In this document: positions 21,581-31,766 of the stretch, piece after piece
Layout of the letters: every line of letters starts with the position of its first letter
How positions within the stretch are numbered: the first letter of the stretch is position 1
From: Halomonas borealis
Lineage (GTDB): Bacteria > Pseudomonadota > Gammaproteobacteria > Pseudomonadales > Halomonadaceae
NCBI RefSeq assembly: GCF_004798905.1
Contig: NZ_SDMO01000003.1
Location: 124,001-188,000 of the forward strand
DNA length: 64,000 nt
Direction of reading: 5' to 3'
Position numbers and translations under genes: made by a program
The notes under the pieces: generated by a model
Seen by the model: only the letters and a program-made list of their open reading frames with translations
Told to the model about the DNA's origin: nothing
Database searches by the model: none

Positions 21581-22987
21581 ATGGAACTTAGAGAGTGGCT
21601 GATCATATTGGGACTGGCGTTGGTGACGTTGATCGTCATCGACGGCGTGCGTCGCTTGCAACGCCAGCGCCGCGTACCGCGTCTGGACCAGCCCGGGGAT
21701 GAAACCCCGGCGGCACAGGGTGTCGAGCAGGACGACCCCGAGGCGGCGGCCCGCGAGGCGGAAATCAACTGGGAACTGCCCAACGGCGGGGCGCGTGTCG
21801 TCCGGCCGGCGGAAGAGCAGGGTGTGAAGGCCAAGCCCAAGCTTCAGCGCCAGGAGCACCCCGGTCCATCCCGCGTATTGTCGGAATTCCGTCGCCAGAA
21901 GAGCGAGCCGGAGCCTACGGCGGCGCGCCGGGCCGAGCCCGCGACGCACGGTGAGCCGACGGTGGCAGCCGCGGCCGTCGAGACCGAGCGCCGTGAGCCG
22001 GTCCTCGACGATGGCGACGGGCGAGGCGCGACCGGCGAGCCGCTGGCCGCCGATCCGGCCGATCACGATGGCTATGATGACGAGGATTATCGGCTGGTCG
22101 ACCTGGAAGGCATGGGCGATTCGCTGAAGAACGGCTCGCGGCGAGTCGGCTCCTCGGTGCAGCGTTTCGGAGCTTCCCTGCAGAAGGGCATCGCCGAGCG
22201 CCGCGATCAGAAGAAGGCGCGCCGCGAGCAGGAGAAGGCGGAAAGGGCCGAGCAAGCCGAGAAGGCCGAGCAGGCACGCCGCGAACAGGCCGCCCGACAG
22301 CAGCAGGAGGCCGACGAGGCGGCTCGTCGCCAGCGTGATAGCGAGGCGCGGGAAGCCGAGCATCGCCAGGCCGCCGCCGAGCAAGACGACCCGCTGTTTG
22401 CCCCTCGCCGCGAGGCGCCACGGGAGGCCTCGGAGGCGTTCGCCGAAGAAGCCCCACGGGATGACGTGGTGCGCTCGCATCCGGTGCTCGAGAAGGCCTT
22501 GCGTCATGATGTCGAGGCCGAGCATGCCCGCGACGCCCTCGGCGAGGCCGAGGAGCTCATCGTGATCAGCGTGATGGCCCGGGGTGAGGAAGGCTTCTCC
22601 GGCAGTACCCTGTTGGAACTGATGATGGCTTGTGGCCTGCGTTATGGCCGCGACATGGGCATCTTCCATCGCTTCGAGACCGAGGACCCGGGCAGCGCCC
22701 TGCAGTTCTCGATGGTCAATGTGGTCAAGCCCGGCACCTTCCCCCTCGAGGCCATGGACGAGTTCTCCACGCCCGGTGTCACCCTGCTGATGCCGCTGCC
22801 GGGAGCCTCCGATACCTCCGCAGCCTTCGAGGCGATGGTCGAGACCGCCATGGTCATCGTCCGCCACCTCGGCGGCGAGCTGAAGGATGAGCAGATGAGC
22901 GTGATGACCGCCCAGACCGTCGAGTTCGCACGCCAGCGGGTGCAGGAGTTCGAGCGTCGCCACCGCTTGCATCGTCAGGTCAACTAG
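21581..22987 (+). CDS. zipA: Cell division protein ZipA
   Basis: The 468-residue inner-membrane protein tethers FtsZ at the division site. One N-terminal transmembrane helix (LIILGLALVTLIVIDGV) leads into a basic segment, a long low-complexity linker, and the C-terminal FtsZ-binding domain from about residue 325 (LIVISVMARGEEGFSGS). It is much longer than the 328-residue E. coli protein because the linker holds a run of charged heptad-like repeats (about residues 205-265). TTGACA at 21484 could be a -35 element, but I see no convincing matching -10. Confidence 0.93.
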   Translation: MELREWLIILGLALVTLIVIDGVRRLQRQRRVPRLDQPGDETPAAQGVEQDDPEAAAREAEINWELPNGGARVVRPAEEQGVKAKPKLQRQEHPGPSRVLSEFRRQKSEPEPTAARRAEPATHGEPTVAAAAVETERREPVLDDGDGRGATGEPLAADPADHDGYDDEDYRLVDLEGMGDSLKNGSRRVGSSVQRFGASLQKGIAERRDQKKARREQEKAERAEQAEKAEQARREQAARQQQEADEAARRQRDSEAREAEHRQAAAEQDDPLFAPRREAPREASEAFAEEAPRDDVVRSHPVLEKALRHDVEAEHARDALGEAEELIVISVMARGEEGFSGSTLLELMMACGLRYGRDMGIFHRFETEDPGSALQFSMVNVVKPGTFPLEAMDEFSTPGVTLLMPLPGASDTSAAFEAMVETAMVIVRHLGGELKDEQMSVMTAQTVEFARQRVQEFERRHRLHRQVN

Positions 22988-23039
22988 CCTGGCCAGGCTT
23001 CGCCCGGAATCGTAAGCCGCAGGCTTGAAGCGGGAAGAC

Positions 23040-23078
23040 AACCACCTCCGTGGCCTTGCTACGGAGGTGGTTTAGTTT
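23040..23078 (+). terminator. Intrinsic terminator after zipA
   Basis: A perfect 12-base stem, AACCACCTCCGT with ACGGAGGTGGTT, and a 9-base loop are followed by TAGTTTA. It lies between zipA and ligA, so ligA needs its own promoter in the 50 bases before its start. Confidence 0.8.
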
Positions 23079-23111
23079 ACGCTGCCTTGCGAGCTTCGAG
23101 GCCTTCTATAA

Positions 23112-25465
<2,354 letters not shown>

Positions 25466-25489
25466 GCGATAGCGCCGCGGCGTGTCGCT

Positions 25490-26131
25490 TCATGCCGAGA
25501 CGCCCGACAGGAAGAGCGCCGTACAGCGGCGTGCGCGGGCCTCGCGTTGCGCCGTGTCGAGGCGCGGCGGGCGGCCGAGCAGGGCATCGAGATGCCACTC
25601 GCCGAGCAGCATGCCCATGAACATGCCGGCGGCTTCGCGTGGGTCATCGAGGCTCAGCCGGCCGCGTGCGACCTGATCGGTGAAGTAATCGGCCAGCGCT
25701 TGTCGGGTGCGGTCGGGGCCGCGTGCCAAGAACAGCTCGCCGAGCGCGGGGGCCCGTTCGGCCTCGAAGGCCAGCCCCCGTATCAGGCGGATCACGCCGG
25801 GTTCCTGGACCAGCGCCAGCATGTGTCGTCCCAGCTCGAACAGCACCTCCTCCGGGGCCCGCCGCTCGCGCTGTCCCTCCTCCAGCACCCGCCAGGCGGT
25901 GGCGACCTGTCGCTCCATGGCCGCGGTGAATAGCCCTTCCTTGTTGCCGAATTGCTTGTACAGGGTGGCCAGCGAGCCGCCGGCCCGGGCCACGACCTCA
26001 TTGACGCTGGCCGCGGCATAGCCCTGTTCGAGGAAGACATCGCGAGCGGCATCCAGCAGGCGTTCGCGCCGCGCCACGCCACGCGGCGTGAGCGAGGCGT
26101 CAGCGGCTTCGGTAGGGGAGTGGCGGGGCAT
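25490..26131 (-). CDS. TetR/AcrR family transcriptional regulator
   Basis: The 213-residue regulator has an N-terminal HTH (LDAARDVFLEQGYAAASVNEVVARAGGSLATLYKQFGNKEGLF) of TetR type and a C-terminal ligand-binding domain resembling the AcrR C-terminal families. The start at 26131 follows AGGAG on the minus strand; the frame is open to 26212 but that part looks non-coding. It is divergent from an EmrAB-type efflux pair with a palindromic site in between, so it probably represses that pair and perhaps itself. Confidence 0.88.
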   Translation of the reverse strand: MPRHSPTEAADASLTPRGVARRERLLDAARDVFLEQGYAAASVNEVVARAGGSLATLYKQFGNKEGLFTAAMERQVATAWRVLEEGQRERRAPEEVLFELGRHMLALVQEPGVIRLIRGLAFEAERAPALGELFLARGPDRTRQALADYFTDQVARGRLSLDDPREAAGMFMGMLLGEWHLDALLGRPPRLDTAQREARARRCTALFLSGVSA

Positions 26132-26202
26132 CGGGGCTCCTGTGGTCGACGAGGGGTGTCTCATCGTAGCGCACCGGGCGGGCGGCGATGAGCTGGCCAT
26201 AT

Positions 26203-26222
26203 AGTGTAGCATTCATTACACT
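26203..26222 (+). promoter_or_regulatory. Inverted repeat, candidate TetR operator
   Basis: AGTGTA-N8-TACACT lies between the divergent TetR gene and the efflux genes. Its position and its symmetry fit an operator for the adjacent regulator. It also contains TATAG/ATTC stretches that may be part of a promoter. Confidence 0.6.
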
Positions 26223-26278
26223 TATGGCTCGCGCTCGGTCGCCAGTGTCGCCGGGCCGCCATGCAGCGAGGAGAGCCC

Positions 26279-27388
26279 ATGACAGCGGACAACGAGCAGG
26301 CCGCGACAACGCAAGCGGCCAGCAAGGGCCGAGGCCGGCGCCGGATCATCGCCGGCCTGGTGGGGCTCGTCGCCCTGGTGGCGCTGATCTGGTGGGCGCT
26401 CGGCTGGTGGCAGGTCGGTCGCTTCATCGAGGAGACCGACAATGCCTACGTGCGTACCGACAGCGTGGCGGTGCGCGCCGAGCTCTCGGCGCGGGTCAGC
26501 GAGGTGCTGGTGGACGATAACCAGCATGTCGAGAAGGGCCAGTTGCTGGCGCGCCTGGACGGCGAGAGCTATCGCGACCGCGTGCAGCAGGCCGAGGCTC
26601 AGCAGGCGGTGGCCGTGGCGTCGCTCGCCCAGGCGCATCGCCGGGTGGCGCTGCAGCGGGCGTCGATCGATCAGGCCCGGGCGCAGGGTGATGCGGCCCA
26701 GGCCGACGTCGACCAGGCCCGCCAGCATCTCGAGCGCTCCTCGTCGCTGGCGGCCAACCAGTATGGCTCCCGCCAGCGGCTCGAGGACGACCAGGCCGCG
26801 CTGCGGGTCGCCGAGGCCAGGCTCGCCGAGAGCCGGGCGGCACGGGTCTCGGCGACACGCCAGCTGGCGGTGGCCGAGTCCGAGATCGGACAGGCCGAGG
26901 CCCAGCGCGATGCCGCGGCCGCGGATCTGGCCTACGCCCGTCACCAGCTCGACAAGACCCGGCTCGAGGCGCCTCGCGACGGCGTGGTCGGCAATCTCAC
27001 CGTGGAGGCTGGGACCCTGGCGCAGCCGTCGCTGACGCTGCTGCAACTGGTGCCCCTCGACTCGGCCTATGTGATCGCCAACTTCAAGGAAACCCAGCTC
27101 GAGCGCATGCGTGTCGGCCAGCCGGTCGAGCTGCACCTCGATGCCTATCCCGATGTGACCTACCACGGCGAGGTCGACAGCCTGGCGCCGGCCACCGGCA
27201 CCGAGTTCAGCCTGTTGCCCCAGGACAATGCCACCGGCAACTTCAACAAGATCGTCCAGCGGATACCGGTCAAGATCCGCGTCAGCGGCCCGAGCGAGGC
27301 GATGGGGCGACTGCGTGCCGGCCTCTCGGCGGTGCCCGAGGTCGACACCCGGGAGCCCGACGCCGACGACGGTGAGGCCGGCTCGTGA
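26279..27388 (+). CDS. emrA: HlyD/EmrA family membrane fusion protein
   Basis: The 369-residue periplasmic adaptor has one N-terminal membrane helix (IIAGLVGLVALVALIWWAL), a biotinyl-lipoyl-like half (NAYVRTDSVAVRAELSARVSEVLV), a coiled-coil hairpin around residues 90-210, the second lipoyl half (RLEAPRDGVVGNL) and a beta-barrel. It couples the MFS pump encoded downstream to an outer-membrane channel. The start at 26279 follows GAGGAGA. The four-base overlap with the pump gene confirms a unit. The symbol is by family resemblance; substrate unknown. Confidence 0.85.
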   Translation: MTADNEQAATTQAASKGRGRRRIIAGLVGLVALVALIWWALGWWQVGRFIEETDNAYVRTDSVAVRAELSARVSEVLVDDNQHVEKGQLLARLDGESYRDRVQQAEAQQAVAVASLAQAHRRVALQRASIDQARAQGDAAQADVDQARQHLERSSSLAANQYGSRQRLEDDQAALRVAEARLAESRAARVSATRQLAVAESEIGQAEAQRDAAAADLAYARHQLDKTRLEAPRDGVVGNLTVEAGTLAQPSLTLLQLVPLDSAYVIANFKETQLERMRVGQPVELHLDAYPDVTYHGEVDSLAPATGTEFSLLPQDNATGNFNKIVQRIPVKIRVSGPSEAMGRLRAGLSAVPEVDTREPDADDGEAGS

Positions 27389-28950
27389 GTGAGGCGGGGA
27401 CCCCGCCGGCCGCGGTGCGTCCCGCCGCGCCGGCCGGCGACATGCCACCCTGGCCGCAGCGGATCGGCTTCATCGCCGCGGTGTTCGGCATGTTCATGGC
27501 GATCCTGGATATCCAGATCGTCGCCAGCTCGCTCAACGAGATCCAGTCGGGCCTGTCGGCAAGCGAAGACCAGATCTCCTGGGTGCAGACCTCCTACCTG
27601 ATCGCCGAGATCGTGATGATCCCGCTGTCGGGCATGCTGATGCGCATCCTCTCCACGCGGGTGGCGTTTACCCTGTCCTGCGCCGGCTTCACCCTGGCGA
27701 GCCTGGGCTGCGCCCTGGCCACCTCGATCGAACAGCTGATCGTGCTGCGTGCCATCCAGGGCTTCATGGGCGGGGCGATGATCCCGATCACCCAGGCGGT
27801 GAGCTTCTCGATCTTCCCGCGGCGGGTGATGGGCAGCGTGCAGGCGGTGATCGGCATGGTGGTGACCATGGCGCCGTCGATCGGGCCCACGGTGGGTGGT
27901 TTCATCACCGAGGCCATGAGCTGGCACTGGCTGTTCCTGGCCAATGTGATCCCGGGGGTGCTGGTGTGCTGGGCGGCCTGGAACTTCCTCGATATCGACA
28001 AGGCCGACCATGGCCGGGCGAAGCACCTGGATCTGATCGGACTGGTGCTGATCGCGGTGTTTCTGGGCTCGCTGGAATTCGTGCTCGAGGAGGGCCCCGG
28101 CGACGACTGGCTGGCCAGCGATCGTATCCTGATCCTGATGGTGGTCTGCGTGCTGGCCGGGGTCGGGTTCTTCACCCGCACGCTGCGCCATGCTCACCCG
28201 ATCGTCGACCTGCGCGCCTTCGCCAATCGCAATTTCGCGATCGGCGCAGGCATGGGCTTCATCATCGGCATCGCGCTCTACGGGTTGGTCTACATCATGC
28301 CGCTGTTCTTCGGCTATGTGCGCGGCTACTCGAGCCTGCAGATCGGCCAGGTGATGTTCGTCACCGGGTTGACCATGTTCTGCGCCGCGCCGGTGATCGG
28401 CCAGCTCTCCAACCGCCTCGACTTGCGGGTGTTGCTGTTCTTCGGCCTGTTGCTGGTGGGTGTCGGCACCATGATGAACGCCAACCTTACCGTGGAGTCG
28501 GGCTTCTGGCAGTTCTGCCTGCCGCAGATCGTGCGGGGCATGGGGCTGATCATGTGCATCATCCCGGCCTCGCGGATCGCGCTTGGCACCCTGCCGGCCG
28601 ACGAGGTGGGCAATGCCAGCGGGCTGTTCAACGTGATGCGCAATCTCGGCGGCGCCATGGGGCTGGCGCTGCTCGATACGGTGCGTGACCTGCGCGAGGA
28701 CTTCCACTGGAATCAGCTGATTCCGGCCATCGATGCCGGGCGTGAGGTGGTGGGAACGGAGATCGCCAAGTATGAGGCGATGCTCGCCGGCGCGGTGCCG
28801 GACGCCCACCAGGCGGCGCTCGGCATGCTGGGGCAGCGGGTCATGCAGCAGGCCCAGGTGCTGGCCTTCAACGACATCTTCCTGTGGATGGGGATGATCT
28901 ACCTGCTCAGCGTGCCGCTGGTGTTCCTGCTGCGCCGGCTCTCGGCCTAG
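27385..28950 (+). CDS. emrB: DHA2 family MFS multidrug efflux permease (EmrB-like)
   Basis: The 521-residue permease has the 14 transmembrane segments of the DHA2 group. DIQIVASSLNEIQSGLSASEDQISWVQTSY in helix 1 and the following loop, and GFMGGAMIPITQAVSF in the motif C area are characteristic. It exports hydrophobic compounds by proton antiport through the EmrA-type adaptor. The GTG start overlaps the upstream stop. A hairpin terminator follows directly. Confidence 0.9.
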   Translation: MSEAGTPPAAVRPAAPAGDMPPWPQRIGFIAAVFGMFMAILDIQIVASSLNEIQSGLSASEDQISWVQTSYLIAEIVMIPLSGMLMRILSTRVAFTLSCAGFTLASLGCALATSIEQLIVLRAIQGFMGGAMIPITQAVSFSIFPRRVMGSVQAVIGMVVTMAPSIGPTVGGFITEAMSWHWLFLANVIPGVLVCWAAWNFLDIDKADHGRAKHLDLIGLVLIAVFLGSLEFVLEEGPGDDWLASDRILILMVVCVLAGVGFFTRTLRHAHPIVDLRAFANRNFAIGAGMGFIIGIALYGLVYIMPLFFGYVRGYSSLQIGQVMFVTGLTMFCAAPVIGQLSNRLDLRVLLFFGLLLVGVGTMMNANLTVESGFWQFCLPQIVRGMGLIMCIIPASRIALGTLPADEVGNASGLFNVMRNLGGAMGLALLDTVRDLREDFHWNQLIPAIDAGREVVGTEIAKYEAMLAGAVPDAHQAALGMLGQRVMQQAQVLAFNDIFLWMGMIYLLSVPLVFLLRRLSA

Positions 28951-28955
28951 CGCCG

Positions 28956-28982
28956 ACGGCCCCGCCCGGGTGGCGGGGCCGT
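28956..28982 (+). terminator. Hairpin terminator after the efflux pair
   Basis: An 11-base perfect stem, ACGGCCCCGCC with GGCGGGGCCGT, and a 5-base loop lie 6 bases after the permease stop. It sits between convergent transcripts and may serve both; no T tract is present. Confidence 0.65.
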
Positions 28983-29003
28983 GTCATGGCGGTGGCCGGC
29001 CTG

Positions 29004-29591
29004 TCACTGGTGCCGGGGGGCTTCGTCGCCGAGATGCGCCGGATCGAAGGCCGGGCGGCTGAAGATGCGGCGCACCATGGGGGCGAAGTGCTCGAGCGGG
29101 CGTGTCGGGTAGTCCGGATCGAAGGAGGCCTGGTCCCAGCGTTCGCAGAAGTCGACGCAGCGTTGGTACCAGGGATGATCCTGGTAGCGGTCGCGTTCCA
29201 GCGGGTCGCCGCCGAAATGGTGGATATAGTAGTAATTCTGGAACAGCCCATGGTGCTCGATGATCCAGGTCACCTCGGCCCGCACGTAAGGACGGATGAC
29301 GGCAGCGGCATACTGGGAATGGTTGTGGGGCGCCAGGTCGTCACCGATGTCGTGGATCAGCGCCGCCACGATCATCTCCTCGTCCTCGCCGTCGTCCTCG
29401 GCACGAGTGGCGGACTGCAGCACATGCTCGAGCCGTGAGACCCGGTAGCCGGAGAGGCTCTCGTCGAGCCCCTTCAGCGCCTCGAGGATGCGCTCGGGCA
29501 GCCCCTCGACGAAGCGCTCCTCGAGCTCGCCGAGCATCCGGTATTCGTCCTTGGTGCCATCCTTCATCTGGGTGAAATTAACGGTATTCAT
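29004..29591 (-). CDS. tmpB: HD-domain diiron oxygenase, probable TmpB (phosphonate cleavage)
   Basis: The 195-residue protein has an HD fold: His56, His80-Asp81 in ALIHDIGDDLAPHNHS, further His at 91, 113-114 and 124-125, and Asp in FCERWDQASFD. These are the metal ligands of the PhnZ/TmpB/MIOX group of mixed-valence diiron oxygenases. TmpB converts 1-hydroxy-2-(trimethylamino)ethylphosphonate to glycine betaine and phosphate. The pairing with a GBBH-like dioxygenase by a four-base overlap is the diagnostic context of TmpAB. Annotation pipelines usually call such proteins generic HD phosphohydrolases. PhnZ acting on the 2-aminoethyl analogue is the alternative. Confidence 0.75.
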   Translation of the reverse strand: MNTVNFTQMKDGTKDEYRMLGELEERFVEGLPERILEALKGLDESLSGYRVSRLEHVLQSATRAEDDGEDEEMIVAALIHDIGDDLAPHNHSQYAAAVIRPYVRAEVTWIIEHHGLFQNYYYIHHFGGDPLERDRYQDHPWYQRCVDFCERWDQASFDPDYPTRPLEHFAPMVRRIFSRPAFDPAHLGDEAPRHQ

Positions 29592-30745
29592 GCGGTGGTC
29601 ACGTTCTCGTCGGTCGCGGTGGCTTGTCGGGCGCGTTCCTGCTTGACGATCGCCCGGTAGTGGCCGGTGGGGCCGTCACGGTCGATGTAGCAGCCCTGCA
29701 GGTGGCGGAAGCCCTCGTTCTGGTCGTAGGCGGTGCGGCCGTGTAGCACTCGGTTGTTGTCGAACATCATCAGCTCGCCATCGCCCAGTGGGAACTGGAT
29801 CTCGTAGTCCGGGTGGGTGAACAGCTCGCCGAGACGGCGGCGGGCGCGATGAAACGCCCGGGTGCTGTCCTCGTCCATCAACGGCAGGTAGTCCAGGCGC
29901 GGGCTGTAGTGCACCCCGTCCATCTTGCCCATGGCATCGAGGTGGATCATCGGGCGGCGTTCGATCAGCTCGACCCCGTCGTCGATGAAGCGGAAGCGGA
30001 CCGGCACGTTGGCCAGCAGGCGATAGCCCTCGGGGTCCTCGGCGCGCAGCTGCTCGGCCGCGGCGAGGCTGTCGACCAGCGTCGACAGGCCACCGGTGGT
30101 CTCGTTGGTCAGGCAATGCAGCAGCTGGATGCCGGGGACCGGATCGCGATAGGGGTTATCGGTGTGCGGGGCCAGCGGCACGCTGCGATAGGCCAGGTCG
30201 TTGGAATCGGGGCGTGAGCAGACCTCGAAGTACTGGCCGAAGTTGGTCGAGCGCACATGGCCGAAGGTCTCGCCGACCTCGACCAGGCGTGCGCCATCGG
30301 TGGGCACGTTCCGGAGGATGATCACCCCGTGTCGCAGGTAGGTCTCGAGGGCCTCGTGGAAGGCGCCGTGATCGGCGAGCGTGGCCCAGTCCCTGGTGAT
30401 GCAGGCGAAGTCGATGTCGCTGGTCCAGGGCCGCGGGGCGGGCAGGCCATCGTCATGATCGAAGTCGTCGGCGAAGTGGCGCAGGTCATAGCGCCCGCTG
30501 TGGCCGTCGCTGAAGGTCAGTCGCGCCCAGTGGCCGCCGAGCGATTCGGCCGCCACCAGGGTCAGGTCCGCATCGAGCTGGTGCGGGTTGAACAGACGCT
30601 GCTGGGTGGGGCCGTCCAGGCTCTCCGGCTCCTGACAGCGCTCGCGCAGCCACAGCGCCGGCAGCTCGGTGCGTGTGCCGCTAGCGTCCGTGACGAAGAC
30701 CTTGGCGGGGGATTCTTGGACGACAAATTCGGGTTCTGACATCAT
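29588..30745 (-). CDS. tmpA: GBBH-like Fe(II)/2-oxoglutarate dioxygenase, probable TmpA
   Basis: The 385-residue enzyme has an N-terminal DUF971/GBBH-like domain and a TauD/TfdA catalytic domain. APHTDNPYRD supplies the His-x-Asp of the facial triad, VLHGRTAY the distal His, and FRHLQGCY the 2-oxoglutarate-binding Arg. It looks like gamma-butyrobetaine hydroxylase, but the neighbour HD oxygenase points to TmpA, which hydroxylates 2-(trimethylamino)ethylphosphonate at C1. In the N-terminal domain the zinc Cys cluster is mostly lost (RERCQEPESLDG has one Cys). The start is ATG 30745 or 30742; no strong ribosome site distinguishes them. Confidence 0.75.
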   Translation of the reverse strand: MMSEPEFVVQESPAKVFVTDASGTRTELPALWLRERCQEPESLDGPTQQRLFNPHQLDADLTLVAAESLGGHWARLTFSDGHSGRYDLRHFADDFDHDDGLPAPRPWTSDIDFACITRDWATLADHGAFHEALETYLRHGVIILRNVPTDGARLVEVGETFGHVRSTNFGQYFEVCSRPDSNDLAYRSVPLAPHTDNPYRDPVPGIQLLHCLTNETTGGLSTLVDSLAAAEQLRAEDPEGYRLLANVPVRFRFIDDGVELIERRPMIHLDAMGKMDGVHYSPRLDYLPLMDEDSTRAFHRARRRLGELFTHPDYEIQFPLGDGELMMFDNNRVLHGRTAYDQNEGFRHLQGCYIDRDGPTGHYRAIVKQERARQATATDENVTTA

Positions 30746-30838
30746 CTTGGGCCTGACGGAGCGTGTAGGTCGGCATTTTACCCACTGGGCGCAGGCCAGG
30801 AAGGCGCGTCCACCTTATGCATCCCATCGAGTTGCCTT

Positions 30839-31747
30839 ATGGCCGACACCGACGATTCATTGCCTAGCCTCAAGGCACTCACCGCCTTCGAGACCACCCT
30901 TCGCCTGGGCTCGCTGACCGCGGCGGCCAAGGCACTCGGGGCCAGCCAGCCGGCCATCTCCCAGCGTATCCGCGGGCTCGAGAGCCAGGTCGGCCTGGTG
31001 CTATTCGACCGCAGCGCGGGCGGCCTGGCCCCGACCCAGGAGGCCTTGCGTTTCTACGACGACATCGCTCCGGCGCTCAACCGCCTCGACAGCGCCATCC
31101 ATACGCTCAGGACCCGTGCACGCTCGACGCGCCCCCGGGTGGTCATCGCCGCCGACTTCGGCTTCGCTCATCTATGGCTGCTGCCCAGGCTGTTGCGGCT
31201 CGAGGCGAGCTTCCCGGAGGTGGACATCGAGGTGCTGGCCGTGGATCAGGACAGCCAGGATCGTCGGGCCGACATCGCCATCCACTGTGATCGCGAGGGC
31301 GAGCAGGGCGATCTCTTCACCCCCGAAGAGGTGCTGCCGGTCTGTAGTCCCGCCTTCGCCGAACGCCATGGGCTCGTCGAGGGCGATGCCGCGCCGCGCT
31401 GGTTGACGCTGCCGCTGCTGCATATGGACGAGCGTAATGCGCGCTGGATCGACTGGCGGGAGTGGAGCGCCCTGGCCGGGGTGCCCTATGAAGACCCGGG
31501 GGCGGTCTTCAAGTACAACAACTATCCCCTGCTGATCAATGCGGCCCAGGCCGGCCGGGGGATCGCGCTGGGCTGGTATCTGTTGATCGAGGATGCGCTC
31601 GAGGATGGCAGCCTGATCCCGCTTTCCGCGCCGGTGCGGCGCGAGAGCCACGGCTACCTCCTGCGTACCCGCTATGCCCACAGCGCGTTGATCGGCGAGA
31701 TCATGCGCTGGATCACCGCGCAGATCCAGCATCACGAGGAACGCTGA
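30839..31747 (+). CDS. LysR family transcriptional regulator
   Basis: The 302-residue regulator has the N-terminal LysR winged helix (LKALTAFETTLRLGSLTAAAKALGASQPAISQRIRGLE), a linker helix and a periplasmic-binding-like effector domain resembling GcvA. It is divergent from tmpAB with a 93-base intergenic region, which suggests that it controls those genes in response to the phosphonate or a product. That role is inference from position. Confidence 0.9.
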   Translation: MADTDDSLPSLKALTAFETTLRLGSLTAAAKALGASQPAISQRIRGLESQVGLVLFDRSAGGLAPTQEALRFYDDIAPALNRLDSAIHTLRTRARSTRPRVVIAADFGFAHLWLLPRLLRLEASFPEVDIEVLAVDQDSQDRRADIAIHCDREGEQGDLFTPEEVLPVCSPAFAERHGLVEGDAAPRWLTLPLLHMDERNARWIDWREWSALAGVPYEDPGAVFKYNNYPLLINAAQAGRGIALGWYLLIEDALEDGSLIPLSAPVRRESHGYLLRTRYAHSALIGEIMRWITAQIQHHEER

Positions 31748-31766
31748 GCCGTTCCCGGCGGAGGGC

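Noticed and set aside
21383..23041. A 552-codon open frame opposite zipA
   Set aside because: It is a low-complexity shadow of zipA, whose membrane helix and FtsZ-binding domain are clear on the plus strand.
27160..28809. A 549-codon open frame opposite the EmrB-like gene
   Set aside because: The composition (His, Asp, Arg, Gln) is typical of an antisense shadow, and the plus-strand gene is certain.
29004..30745. Carnitine synthesis by a true gamma-butyrobetaine hydroxylase
   Set aside because: The overlapping HD-domain oxygenase gene has no role in carnitine synthesis, while it is the exact partner in the TmpAB pathway.
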